From NCBI GenBank assembly GCA_946800325.1, contig OX326958.1, positions 21,340,414 to 21,404,413 on the forward strand: DNA of 64,000 nucleotides, given 5' to 3'. The position numbers were made by a program, and so were the translations under genes. Below are positions 12,962 through 25,963 of the stretch, in pieces; position 1 is the first letter of the stretch, and each line of letters begins with the position of its first letter. The notes beneath the pieces are model-generated. The model was not told where the DNA came from. It saw nothing but the letters and a program-made list of their open reading frames with translations, and made no database searches. The stretch is from Luzula sylvatica (Eukaryota; Streptophyta; Magnoliopsida; Poales; Juncaceae).

Positions 12962-13432
12962 CTACGAAAATAAAATAAAAAATAGATCCACTATAAATAT
13001 TTAAAAATTGATAGTAATTTGGCACTAAATTGATCCAGATTTATAATTTGGTTTCTATGCACAACGTAAGTTTAATAGTAGAGCTGGCAAAATCTGAGCC
13101 GAGAAAACAATCTGTCCGAACCCGAACCGAAAAATGTTGAAGTCAATGGCCCCAAAACCGAACTGAAGCCGAATGATCCAATCCTGAAATCAAACCGAAA
13201 CGGAATGACCTGAACCCGAAATCGACCCTAAAACCGAACTGTCCGGAACCCGAACGACCCAAAATCTGAATGACCCGTTACCAAAACGACCCGTGATCCG
13301 CTACTCGATTAACCTGTAAGTTACACCGCCTAGATTTTTGAACGGTAGTATATATAATGCCAGTAAATTATGTTATACCGATCCCCCCAAAAAAATTGGA
13401 AATTTCTCACTGCAGCCCCCCCTAAATTATCG

Positions 13433-13477
<45 letters not shown>

Positions 13478-14119
13478 ACACCCCAACCCCAACCCCACAC
13501 ACACACACATAATTGATTTGGGGCAAGATCCGCCACATGCTATAACACGAATGGCTCACGACATGAATGATACAAACTCTAATGAAACGAATTATGACTT
13601 AGATAACTCGAAAATTGAAACCGATTGACCTTCTCATATAATCATAAATTTATTCGATCTTCAACCAAATTTAATATAAAACCGGAATGATCAGAAGAAC
13701 AAATCCAATTACCAAAATTGCATTCTTGTTTACCCAAATCTTTAATTGACACGCACCATAATAATCTTAAAACTAAATGACACGTAATTTGAGCAACTCG
13801 AAGACCAAATATGACAGAGCCCGATTGACCCGAAAATCAAATGTCTCTAAATCTGAATGGCCCGAAACTAAATTTTTCGTAACTCGAACGCCTTAAAATT
13901 GAATGACCGGGAACCCAAACGACCCGAAAAACAGAACAAGACGGAACGAACGACTCAAAACCGAAAAGACCAGAAACCGAATGACTCAAAAACTGAACGT
14001 CCCGTAAACTGAAATGACCCGAACCCAACCCGCTCAATTGCCACCTCTACCCATATCCAAGGTTAATTTAGGAAATCTACAATTTTGGGTAAACTTCCAA
14101 TTCAGAAAGACAATAATAC
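12962..14119 (-). repeat. Intron 21 of copy 1 with degenerate ACCCGAA-type repeats and a C44 tract
   Basis: From about 13080 to 14045 the intron is largely an imperfect array of short units such as gaatgacccgaa, cccgaaaccgaa and gaacgaccc, broken by unique stretches. Copy 2 has the same array at 54395-55140. A block at about 13322-13545 is present only here and includes 44 consecutive C at 13434-13477 followed by an AC-rich tail. It is framed by TAA on both sides. Confidence 0.7.
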
Positions 14120-14554
14120 CTTATGAACAGGGCCATATCCACCTTCTCCAAGAAGATTTCTTGCATTAAAATCTTCAGTGGCTGATCTTAGCTCAGCATA
14201 ACTAAACAAATCCGGTCTATCTATCATTCCCAACAATTCTGAAAACACATAAAATATTTGTTTAATATCTTTTAAATAATAAATTTATCAAGATCGATAT
14301 AGATAATACCTTCATCCATTTCTGATCTTTTCTTATATCTCCAAACCAAAATTGAAAGAACTGCTAGCAAAACCAAAATTGCTACACCGACTGGAACTCC
14401 AATAATTAACTCCATTTTTCTTTTATTCACAGCCAATTCTTTATTTCGAACCGTAGGAGTGAAGTCTAAAAAATTGTTCAATTATTAGAAAACTTGAAAA
14501 CCCTACCACCACATACTACATCATACCTGTCCGGTTTGGTAAATAAAATCTGTA

Positions 14555-14555
<1 letters not shown>

Positions 14556-14602
<47 letters not shown>
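14556..14602. repeat. GA microsatellite next to the exon 19 donor (copy 1)
   Basis: A (GA)n run of about 45 bp lies just beyond the unusual GTTCTC donor of exon 19. Copy 2 has a shorter run at about 55650-55670. Confidence 0.85.
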
Positions 14603-14609
<7 letters not shown>

Positions 14610-16133
14610 CCAAAAGGGGAAGCACTTATAGCCGAGATAACAGGGCCATAGACGCCATGGTTGGGTACACAACAAGTACCCTTTCCGGCCCAGAATAAAT
14701 GAATCTCCAGAAAGTTACTTGTTACCGGTACAACGTAACTCCTAACAACTGCTGTATAGGATCTTCCTCCGGCTTTCTTTCTTACGTCGAAGTCCTTCTC
14801 TCTTAACGCTCCCTATAAACAACGATAAAATATATGTTATGAAGCAAAATAGACCAAGAATATCCCTCTTCCGAATGATATTTCACTGAAAACAAAATTG
14901 AGAAAAAAGTTATAGCCACTAATTTGAGAATCGAGTCAAATTAAATTTTCAAATAGCTAGAGGAATCTGCAACACAAGTCTTCTTCTATGTATTATAATA
15001 ATAAATCTCCGGTATATCCTATTAGAAATGTACTAGACAAAAAATGCATTATAAATGTGCTGAAATCGATAATAAAATCCATAATATAGACAGACCTGGA
15101 TGTAAATATCAAAAACTCTCCTGCCATTACTTTGCCAAACTGGTGGAGGCGGGTCTGGGTACTCAATCTCAGAAAATTGGAGCTGAACGGTGTAGTTTCC
15201 ATTTTCAAGCCCCAAACCGTAATATCTCAAAGAAGAAGGTGACATTCGCGCATTTTGAAACAATTCTGAGTACAATGTGTTTTCAAATTGCCTCGAACTT
15301 CGAATTATGTATAAGTCACTCGATGCTTCTGCAAATGCCCCCACATTACTTACAGCCCATCTTTTTGCATCTGAAAAATTAAGTAATTTGACAAATTCTC
15401 AGTAGTGTATTTGACATTTGTTACCGTTACATGCTAGTACAAATTGATATGGAAAATTTGTGGATATATGATGAACTAGATAGTGAGGTAAAGAGAGACT
15501 GAATTATTGATTTAATTAATCACTATATCAATTTTTAAATGAGTAAAGTACTTTCAATATCTTTATATGCTAATTATTAATTTGTTATCTACTACCAAAC
15601 TGTTATATAAATGTTAATTGTCGAAATTGTTATATATTAATATAAAATATTTACCGGTTACGAAATAGGAAGCAGCTGATAGGTTGACATTGTCTGATTC
15701 GTACACTGTACCATCTTGAGCTGTCAAGGATATGGGTGCTCCACATCTAATTGCAAATGATGAATCTGTAAAAGTTGCATACAATTACTTGTGCTTTTAT
15801 AAAAAATGATTAGGTGTTTACTATTTAGAGAGAGGCTAGAGGGCTCACAGATAGGAGAGCCTTTGTGACAAGGAATATCTCGCTGAAGGCAATCTAAACC
15901 AGAAGGCAATACACTGCAAGTTTAATGTAAGTAAATAGAGAAAAAAATAGGTAATTAAAATAAAGGCACAAAACAAAATAAAATAAAAAATTCATGACAC
16001 TTCGTTCAAAACTTTGCTTAAAAATAAATGTACCTGCTATTGGAGCTATCGATGACAAAGTCATTTGCAACCAAATTCCTGCAAAGAAAGAAGTCACACG
16101 ATAATTACGAGTAAATATAGTCAGTATCTATAA

Positions 16134-16712
16134 GAGAAATGATTTTGCACTCCAAATAACCGTCCGTTGTCCACTATCCGGAGAATTAAACTTCGGAATT
16201 GCTCATTATCCGGTGTCCGGTGTCTTCTCGCCCCAAACTAGCACTACAATCTTTTGTACCATTTTATATTATTTTATACCTTTTTTCTACACTATATAGA
16301 TAAAAGATACGTTGTTATTTATATTGTTATTATTATTATTTATATTGTTTTCTATTTTTTTTTCTATATTATGGATTAAGATATGTTGTTATTTGTATAT
16401 ATTTATATATATTTTAAATATTATTTATATCTTTTTACTATAAATTTTTATTATTTTTTTACTATGATTTTTACATTTTTCTATATTTGGGATTAAAAAT
16501 ATGTTGTTCTTTATATTTTTTTTATTATACTTTTTTTATATTATGGATTAATGAGTTGTTGTATATTTATATTTTTGTATTATTATGTACAAAAATATTT
16601 TATTTTTGTCATTAAAGATTTTTTGTTATTTATACATTTTTACTATACTATTATTTGAATCTTTTTCTATACTATGAAAAAGGTTTGTTGTTATTTATAT
16701 CTTTTTCATTTT

Positions 16713-16759
<47 letters not shown>

Positions 16760-17095
16760 TGAAATGTATAAAAACAACTATCTAAATATTTACCTTTTTC
16801 TATACTATGGATAAATCTCTGTTGTTATTTATAACTTTTTCATTCTTAAAATGTATAAATATGAATTAGAAATGTATAAATATGAAGATAAAAGATACAA
16901 AAACAACTACTTAAATCTGAAGGCGGAACGTATATTGGACGATGCCCGAATATTAGGCGTTGTCTGAAAAAACGACTGCTCATCTAATTTTCTGCCCGTG
17001 CTTTTTTTTATGCATTCGTTTTTGCCACGTGGTGCTTTGTGGTTCAAATGGGCGGTTGAGAATGCAATAAGGGCGGAGTGCATTACCAATCCCCA
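16134..17095. mobile_element. Likely non-autonomous TIR element in intron 14 (copy 1)
   Basis: It is flanked by a perfect 8-bp duplication ATCTATAA at 16126-16133 and 17096-17103. The ends share an inverted core, atgattttGCACTCC on the left and the complement of aatGCACTCC on the right. The interior is AT-rich, with repeated phrases such as tatactatgg and gttgttatttatat and an (AT)n run near 16722-16753. No transposase is visible. The 8-bp duplication suggests hAT, but the termini are weak. The duplicate is 57200-58200. Confidence 0.5.
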
Positions 17096-18212
17096 ATCTA
17101 TAAACAAACTCCTTCGAAGCCCGTAAATATAGTCATTTTTATAGTTTTTATTTCTCTATTCCTTCCATTTCTTATCTCTATTAATCTCTAGTTACTCAAT
17201 CTAAAAACACTCGCCACTTGGTATGAGGCATTGTAAAAAAATTCAAATATCGTAGGGTTTAGTTTTTGGTTTGAAGTTCATCAAGGAAAACTATAAGCTA
17301 TGATAAATGATGAGAAGAATTATTAAGATTAATACTTACAATTTTAAATTGCTCTGGCTAACCCAAGAAGGAAAGCTTCCACTGAGTTGATTATATGACA
17401 AATCTCTACAAATATAAATGGCTTTCAAACTATTAATTAATCCACATAATCATGGCAAATTAGAAACGTATTAGGTTAAAAAGAATACTAAAAAGTAAAA
17501 CCATACACGTTAAGGAGTGAAGTGCTTTTTTGAGATGGCAAACTTCCAGTAAAGCTATTGTTTCCAAGAAATCTGCCTCAAGAGAGCAAAATATTATTTG
17601 TAAAAAGATTCAAATGTACTGCAAATTTACTTGTAATTATGTTAATCCATGTAATTGTAAGTTCTCACAAATAGATGAGAGAGCTCAGGCTGAAAATAGA
17701 TTGTGGTAGTTGGCCTGTTATATTGTTGAAACTCAAGTCCCTGCAAAAATATGCCATTTCAAAATGAAAAAAATATAAAAGAAGACAGCTAATTAATAAA
17801 CTAGTTAATTGTTTTGAATAATTCTTACAGTTTTTGTAAACTTCTGAATTGCGCAAAGTTCATCGAAAGAGTACCTGATATCTTGCAATTTCTCAGAATT
17901 CTACAACAATAATAAAAAGTTACCATAATTTTTATAATTTCATTCCAACGTTGTAATATTGTAAATTATATAAATTAATTTACTCATTACAAGGTGCTCA
18001 AAGAAGTCATGTTGCTAATAAAATCCAAATTTGAGGTATTCCCACCCTTTGTTATATCACCAATTCGTCTGCATGAAGAGAAGATTTTAAATACTCCCTA
18101 CTTTCTGTATAAATATGTTTTATTTCTTTTTGGTCCTTACAAGCTAGTTAATTTGTTAAGGTTGGAAAGACTCGCAGGAATTGGACCTGAAAATGAATTT
18201 CCTTGCAACCTC

Positions 18213-18388
<176 letters not shown>

Positions 18389-19973
18389 AATGAGTCAGGC
18401 CTGTCCAGGTACCGATAAATTCTGGTATATTTCCAGTGAACTCATTGTCTGATGCCCACCTATCAGAATTAAATGATAATCCTCATATAAATAAAGAAAA
18501 CGAGAATAATATAAGAAAAATAAAAAACAACACGTAAGAAAAGTTACAAGACATGGAGATTTTTCAGATTAGAAAATGTTTCTGGTAGTTCACCGCTCAA
18601 ACCAGCACTAGAAAAATACCTACAACATAATAAAATAAATATTGCTTTATTTTCCTATGTAACCACCGAGCTATATTCAAACTTAAATTTTGGACTGAAA
18701 CTTAACAATTGTTGGAGGCTGGTTAAATTTCCAAGTTCATCGGGTAGTGAACCGGTAAAGTTGTTCGTGCTCACGCTCCTGCAAATAAAAAATAAAAGAT
18801 CAATGAATGTATTTGCCATTTGGTACTAACAGTATAGAAACAAGAATTACAAATTTGGCATTATTATCTTCAAGATATGAAAGATAATTGTTTGCTCATG
18901 TTCTATTTTTTTCCTTCAACATTTTCATGCAAAAATACCATGAATCGAGAAGAGAGTTCTTACAAAGAAATCAAGTTTTGAAGATTGCCAAGTTCCTTTG
19001 GAATTGGTCCTGAGAAAGCATTGGTACCAAAAGACCAAACGAAAATTTTAGTAGAAGATATAAAATAAATGAACGAGAACGTGTTAATTTATATTTTTTA
19101 TTTTTTAAAATGTCTTAAGAAAATGAATCTTACAAGTATTGCATGTTGGTCAAAGTACCAATAAATGCAGGTATGGAACCCGTTAGAGAGTTTTGGCGTA
19201 TGTCTCTGTTTAACATATGGAAAAATACAATTCAGAAAAATATTTTTTTACGAATTAAGAATGAAAACTTACAAATTGCTAAGAAAAGTAAGATTCTGAA
19301 GCTCATTCGGTATGGTTCCTGTTACACTAGAGCAAAAACTTTCCTGGCATTAATTAGAAAAAAAAGAAAGTATAGATTAGTAATAAATAAAATATATATA
19401 AACCAGAGAACAGTTCTGCAAAACATGCAAAACAAATAGCAGTATTTTTTTTTTCATTAAACTCCAGTAAAAGATTGCCTTCTTTTTTATATACTATGTT
19501 TTCATGCAAATAAACAGTCTCATTTTTTTTTTATTTTCTTCGCGCAAATTTTCACACAAGACTAAATTATAGCATGACAAAACATGTTGTGACGAATATT
19601 TTTAAATCAACAAAAAAAACATATAATAGGTGAAGGAACAACATCCAGTAAGTCAAAAAATAGGATAATTATAGCATGCCCCACAAATTCCTCCCAACAC
19701 CGTCGATATTACCAATTAACAATTAATTAATATGGTAATTAACAAAAAGATACTCCATTAACGATTAATTGATATTGATTAAGAATTGTTAATTCATGTG
19801 TATTTTAATTATATATTAGTTAACCGTTAATGAAGTATCTTTTTTGTTAATTATAATGTTAATTAATTGTTAATCGGTGATACAGATGGTGTTGGGGGAA
19901 TTTGAGGTGTCCTAAAAAAAATAACTATGTTATTTGGAATGAGAGTATCTAGTATCTATTGCTAGATAACTAA

Positions 19974-21428
19974 TTATAAGTTATATATAAAGTTGGATAA
20001 ATTCAAGCTCCCACATGAGGCCACGTCACCAGGGACCTTTTTGTGAAAAAAACAAATTTTTTTTACATTTTGGTCCTTTTTTATTTACATTTTGGTCCTT
20101 TTTTAAAAAAAAATTATATTTTGGTCCTTTTTTATTCACATTTTGGTCCTTTTTAATTTACATTTTGATCCTTCAAGTTTAAAGAATTACTTTTGGGTCC
20201 TGGGACCTCTTTGTAAAAAAAAAATTAATTTACATTTTGGTCCTTTCTTAATTACATTTTGATCCTTTTTAGTTGAAAAAACTATATTTTGGTCCTTTTT
20301 ATTTACATTTTGGCCCTTTTAGGTTTAAAAGCTTACATTTTGGTCCTTCATATTTACATCTTGATCCTCTTTTATTTACATGTCGGTCCTTTTTCACATT
20401 TCCGAATTTATATTTTGGTCCTTTTTATTTATATTTTGGTCCTTTTTAGTCTTTTGGTCTTCTTATCGGTTTCAGTTAATGTCATATTTACCCTTTTTTT
20501 TTTTTTTTTTTTGTTGGAGAAATTAAAGTCCTCACAAAAGGTCACATCATCCTTTTAATGTGGACCACTTGATCTTGATCAAAAAGATCTATAATATATG
20601 ATTTTTTATTTTAACATGATCTATATAAACACACTAATTAAAAAATTACATGAATTTTGGTCCATCGTGGATCAAGTTCATTCATATATTTTTGTATAAA
20701 TTATATACGGAAAAACTTCAAAAAACTCCTTAAATTATTGGATATTATAAAAACACCTAAATTTATATATGTAGTAATTAAAAAAAAAAATTATTTTCTA
20801 TTAATTTAAAAAAATCTTCATATTTTTGGAGCATATAATAATTAAAAAAATTATTATATATTATATTTATACAATTTTAATATTTCATACATTATATATA
20901 TTTGACTTCTATATTTTTTCCCAAAAAAACTAACACAAAATAATGATAAAAAAACACAATAAATAAAAAGGACAACGAAAAAAATATAAAATCATTACAC
21001 AATAGATATAAAATCATTACGGAAAAAAAAAATTGATGTTTAAATAGATATTCTTTTACGATATGTTTTCAATGTGTTTATTTATTATTGCATATTTTAT
21101 TATTATTGTTTACGAATTAGGTCAAAATTAATAATAAAAAAAAAATTAATCATTACGTATGAAGATTAAAGAGTATTTGGCAAAAGGAGAAGTGAATATC
21201 ATCCGTAAGAGAAACAAAAGTTTGGTAGAGATTTTTTTTTTTTTTAAATATACAAAAACATAGAATTTTTTTACAATATCCAAAAAAAGATAGGGAGTAA
21301 AAAATACATCAAAATACAGATATATGAACAATCAGGCAATAAAACGTAGAATCCAATAACATATTAGGAAAAATTACATCATAACAAACTTCAAGACTCC
21401 CGCGCAATCGCGCGGGGGAAAAAGCTAG
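19974..21428 (+). mobile_element. Non-autonomous Helitron in intron 2 of copy 1, with ATTTTGGTCC arrays
   Basis: The 3' end has the Helitron signature: a GC hairpin CCCGCGC / GCGCGGG (21399-21405 with 21410-21416), eight bases, then CTAG (21425-21428) followed by T. The left edge at 19974 is set by comparison with copy 2, which lacks the insertion. The start lacks the canonical TC, so the 5' end may be mutated or misplaced. Positions 20040-20480 are a long array of variants of ttacattttggtcctttttt. No Rep/helicase is seen. A related element in the opposite orientation lies at 38603-39391. Confidence 0.7.
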
Positions 21429-22351
21429 TTGTATATAACCCTGTTGTGCATCTACTGCTACCGGTACCATGAATCGAAACTAACCTTGTTGTACATGTAC
21501 CTGTACCGGAACCATGTAATTTTGAGGGATCCAATGGATTGTATTTATAGATTTTTTTTATGTACATGATTGTTGGCGGAACTATATTTGACATCTATAT
21601 GATTTTTTATGTTTTTTTAGTATATATCAATTACAGAAAAACAATTGTAAGAAAAAAATATTAACTATGTTTAATACAAGTCAATTACAAAACAATTTTA
21701 AGGAAAATTTGACAAAGTTTAACCTGATTTTTTCGTCTCCCGACTCACTTACAAGATGATTACAAAATTTTAAAACACAATTACAAAGACACATGACTTG
21801 ATCCCGATTCTCGAAACAATTACAAAGTTACAACACAATTACAAAGATACATGACTCAATCCCGACTCGAAACAATTACAAATTTACGACACGATTACAA
21901 ACATACAAGGATCATAAAAAAATTGCTCGAATCTCTCTCTCTGCAAGGATCACAACAATTCCTCGAATCACTCACTGCAAAATGAAGAAAAATGGGAGTT
22001 CAAATTGTGAAACACTAAGCGTAAATTGTTGTAGCAAACCAAAGTTGAGTAAATGACAGAAATCGGTACCTAAACCAGCGTGCTTTCAGCAGCGCACTTT
22101 CCAATGCATCCGGCACGCTTCGCAAAGCAATCCTCCAAATCCACTCCTTCCTCCTTGGTCGATGCCACAACCAAACTGGAGACCTCCATTAAACATAACC
22201 TTGAAACCAGTAATCAATCTAACGAGGAAATAATCAATTAAAAGGCACATAAGATATCAATTTCGTTCCCATTGAAATAATAAGTACGCATACCAAATGA
22301 AATCAGTATGATTGAGATCGACAATCAGCAAATCGTTGATAGTTATATCTC
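21429..22351. other. Rest of the copy-1-only block in intron 2; contains a 39-codon Cys-rich frame
   Basis: Copy 2 lacks everything from 19974 to 22351, so this part either came with the Helitron insertion, came separately, or was deleted from copy 2. Positions 22070-22189 on the minus strand encode a 39-residue frame containing EDCFAKRAGCIGKC. It is GC-richer than its surroundings and looks like a piece of a gene, but I do not recognise it. The rest is repetitive around phrases such as caattacaaa. Confidence 0.45.
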
Positions 22352-22934
22352 GTAATAATATATGGCTCCTTCAACTTTAGATTAGGAATGCAAATCTCGT
22401 CTTTTTAATAAATGTGCATGTATGAACGTCTGTTGGAGAGATATGATAGAAAAGGCGTACAATCTGATGATATGGCATTTTGTATTGTTGTTATCTGTGC
22501 AGTCGCATTTGATACCGGGGTTGAATTGCTGATTATTGTCTAAATCAGTGCCGTCTATGGCCGACCCGCTACAAGGTTCTCCACTTATGTTCCAAGTAGA
22601 CGATGACTGAATTCCCCATTTCGTGAATACCGCATTCAAGGCCACCACTGCATTACATAGTACAAAACGAGAAAAATACCTAATAAATAAATATCCGGAA
22701 CTAAAAATGAAATTATAGTTTCTCGAGAATTAAGGAGGTTTTTTATGAGTTTTTCATTCATTGGTAATTTTTTTAATATCCATTGATAGCATTTTGTACT
22801 TTTATTTCAGAGAATTCCTAATTTGTTTTTCGTGAATATTGTGACGTTCTAGCATAATAGGCATTCCTCCGAAAAGTTCTTAAATATTCCTAAAATGGTA
22901 ATGACCATACAAAGCTTTGCCACTAACTTAAGAT

Positions 22935-24197
22935 GGGCAATTCTAAAAAAAAATAACTTTTTTTAAAATAAAAAAAGCCCTATATTTTTTAATATTAAAA
23001 AAAATCCATCTAATTAAGGTTTCATTTAAAAAACCTACAAGGTTTAACTAACATTTGATGGTAATTTTTTTTAAACCAAACAACCCCCTATATTTCATAT
23101 TTAATTTTATTACACTTTTTTGAAATTTTTTATAAATTTAAAAAAATCTCCATAAATATTTTTCAACATATACAAATTTAAAAAACAAAAAAGAGACTAT
23201 AAGCTATATGATTTTAATATTTACTTATTGTATTTTTTTTTCATGAAAAATTAACATCAAATACAAAAAAGAAACAATAGAAAAAAATTATGCATGTTGA
23301 AAACATCTAGGAAGAAAAATATTATTTTGTCAAGTATCGAACATATGCACAAGTTAGTTTAATGTTCATTCGTTGTTACTGATAGTATATTTCTTAAAAT
23401 AGTATTTTTTTCTGCTAAGTTCTTTCCAGATGCAGAATTTGTAATGTTCATTCACTGTTATTTTTTTCTATTATTTGATGTTAGTTTTTTTAATGAAAAA
23501 TATATAATAAATGCAATATGAAAATTATATAAATAAAACATATAGTTTTTTTTATTTTAAATTAGTAAATGTTAAAATATATTAATAGATTTTTTAAATT
23601 AATAAAAAAATAAAAAGGGTTTAGTAAAATTAAATATTAAATATAGAGGGGTATTTATGTCCAAAAAGAATTAACACTATCCAATATTAAAGTTTTAACT
23701 TTTATAGGGAGTTTTGGAAAAGGAAAAACCTTTGTTTAGAGGAATTTTTTTGAATATTAAAAAATGGCAAAATTTCATATGTACCCCAACAAAGCTCCAC
23801 AATTCCACGTATACCCTGCAAAACGTGAATTATCATGAATACCCCTACAAAATTATTATAATTACATGAATATCCTTTTTCTTAGATTTATATTAATTAT
23901 CCGTTACGATTACCGTTAATTTTTGTTTTTTCAATTTTACCCCCTTATGTAAATAAGGAGTCGGAAAAATCGAAAAAACACAAATTAGAGATAATCTTAA
24001 CGGATAGTTAACCAAAATCTAAAAAAAAACGCATTCATGAAATTTTAATAATTTTGTAAGGATATTCATGATATTTCACGTTGTCATGGGTATAAGTGAA
24101 ATTGTGAGGTTTCGTAGGGGTACATATGAAATTTGGCCTAAAAAATAAGTTTTTTTTTAATTTTCAGAAAAATTACGAGTTGTTTTTAGAATTCCCC
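22935..24197. mobile_element. MULE-like MITE in intron 1, with a nested TIR element (copy 1)
   Basis: Ends of the type GGGGAATTCTAAAAAA are inverted at 22935 and 24197 (the left end has one change here; copy 2 keeps it exact). Flanks ACTTAAGAT and AATTAAGAA could be a decayed 9-bp duplication. Nested at 23766-24138 is a second element with ends GGCAAAATTTCATATGTACC, flanked by TAAAAAAT on both sides (A-rich, so weak evidence). Both are non-coding and shared with copy 2 (61548-62803, nested 62392-62744). Confidence 0.6.
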
Positions 24198-25015
24198 AAT
24201 TAAGAAAGGTACGTACGTAAGCAAAGTATGTAAGCAAGGGCCAAGACTTGTCCAAAGGGATTTGGACAAAACTCGGTTCAAAACCCTTCATAATCATGAT
24301 ATGTTGATGTAGTATCAATAGATTTTTTTATCGTATTTGAATAAAAATAAGACAAAATTTACATGAACTATTTACTTTTCGCAAAAAAAAAAAAGAAGAA
24401 CATGTTCATAGGATTTTCATTGATATCAACAAATTCTTGTAATTTTAAAATAATACAATGATTTTCAGATAAATTTCTATTATAAAAATTATCTATCATT
24501 GAATGAAAAAGCACGCCGTTTTGAAAGGGTATTGAAAATCTTGTTTACACTCCTTTGGGCAAGACCTGCTTTGTTCTTGCTATAAACCCTCATATATCAT
24601 TTTTCTTATAAGAACAGAAAAATATATGTGAGTTTGTAAAAAGAACAATTTTTGAGAAGTTTTGTAAAAATTATGTAATAATGTGTATTGACAGAAAAGG
24701 TATATTAGATCTTTGCGCTGTCCACATATACCAGTTAAAACTAATAAAAATCAGCCACACCCTGAAATCAGAAAAAAATACTTTGAAAACTATACTATCG
24801 GTACATTTATTATATAAAAAAAAATTAATCCTTATATAATAATTTACAAACACTTCTCTCAAATCTCTGATTGCCACGTCATTTTTTCAGAAAATACGGA
24901 TTTCAAAAACACGGTGAATTGTAATGGAATTTGTGATGTCTCTTCCTCCCGCTTCTTCCTTACACTTCTTCTTCAAGTTGCATCTCTAATCTCTTCCAAG
25001 ATACTTCTCCACAAA

Positions 25016-25162
25016 TGCCCTCTCAATCTTCATCCCAATATAAACAAATTTTGTCCCCCAAATCTCCCCACACGCCTTCTCCCTATATATCTCAAATCTT
25101 TTCCAAAACGTCAGATACTGACCGGCTCTCACTTGCTCTTGCCGATGTGCTGTCTAATTGAA
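25016..25162 (+). other. Possible third captured gene piece, unrecognised
   Basis: A 48-codon frame starting ATGCCCTCTCAATC and ending at the TGA at 25160-25162 is rich in Ser, Pro and Gln and ends RLSLALADVLSN. It is followed by a less AT-rich region to about 25470. Its base composition resembles a 5' exon and leader rather than transposon filler. I do not recognise the product. Confidence 0.3.
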
Positions 25163-25963
25163 AATATCACGAAACGGATTCGTGTTTGATCTCTTTGCTT
25201 TTTGCTCGGTTTGGCGGCTGCATAATTTCAGAACGCAAAGTGGATAAAGGTACGCTGGGAAATAGGCGGTTTACTTTCTCCAATCTATTGTTCCCTCTTT
25301 GCTCTTTGCTCGGTTTTGTTTTAAGTTTTTTTGTTTGGTTCTTTTGATTTGGTACATTTGAATCAGAAATGGGTGGGTTTCGAAGGCCAGCGACCGTTCC
25401 ATTAGATTGGCGATTCTTGGCTTGAGTCGTGCAGCCAACAAAACGGCAACAACACTTGAACGCCAATCACTTGCTTGTGAGCTTCGATTGTAGTGGCATT
25501 ATTCTGAACGACACAGTGAATAAAAGAGTATTCCTTTTGTTTTTTATTAGTTATTTTCTTCTATGCCATTCGGTTGTGTTCGATTGTTCTTTGTTTTGTG
25601 ATGAATTAGTGTGGCAGTGAGTAAATTAGGGCAATTTTTCGCTGCATTTAGGTAATATGATACTAATTTGGGTAAATCAAAGGTAATTTTCGCTGAATAA
25701 AGGTAATCTCATACTAATTAGGGTTTATATATGATGAATTAGTTCATATGTGACTGAATTAGGGATTATTTCGGGTGAATTAGGATAATTTGAAATTAGA
25801 TTCTTAATTATAAGTTATTATGGATATATTAGTGGTGATTTTCAGTGGCTTCGCTGTTCAATTAAGGGATTTTCCGAAGCTTTTAATTTCCATGTAGTTT
25901 TTTAAACAAACAATTATCTAATTTATAAGGTTATATGTGTAAAACTTCCTTGTGTTGTTGCAG

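Noticed and set aside
13330..13628. Glycine-rich and proline-rich frames on opposite strands
   Set aside because: They are produced by the C44 run.
19143..19439. A 98-codon plus-strand frame
   Set aside because: It is antisense to exons 3 and 4 of the kinase gene.
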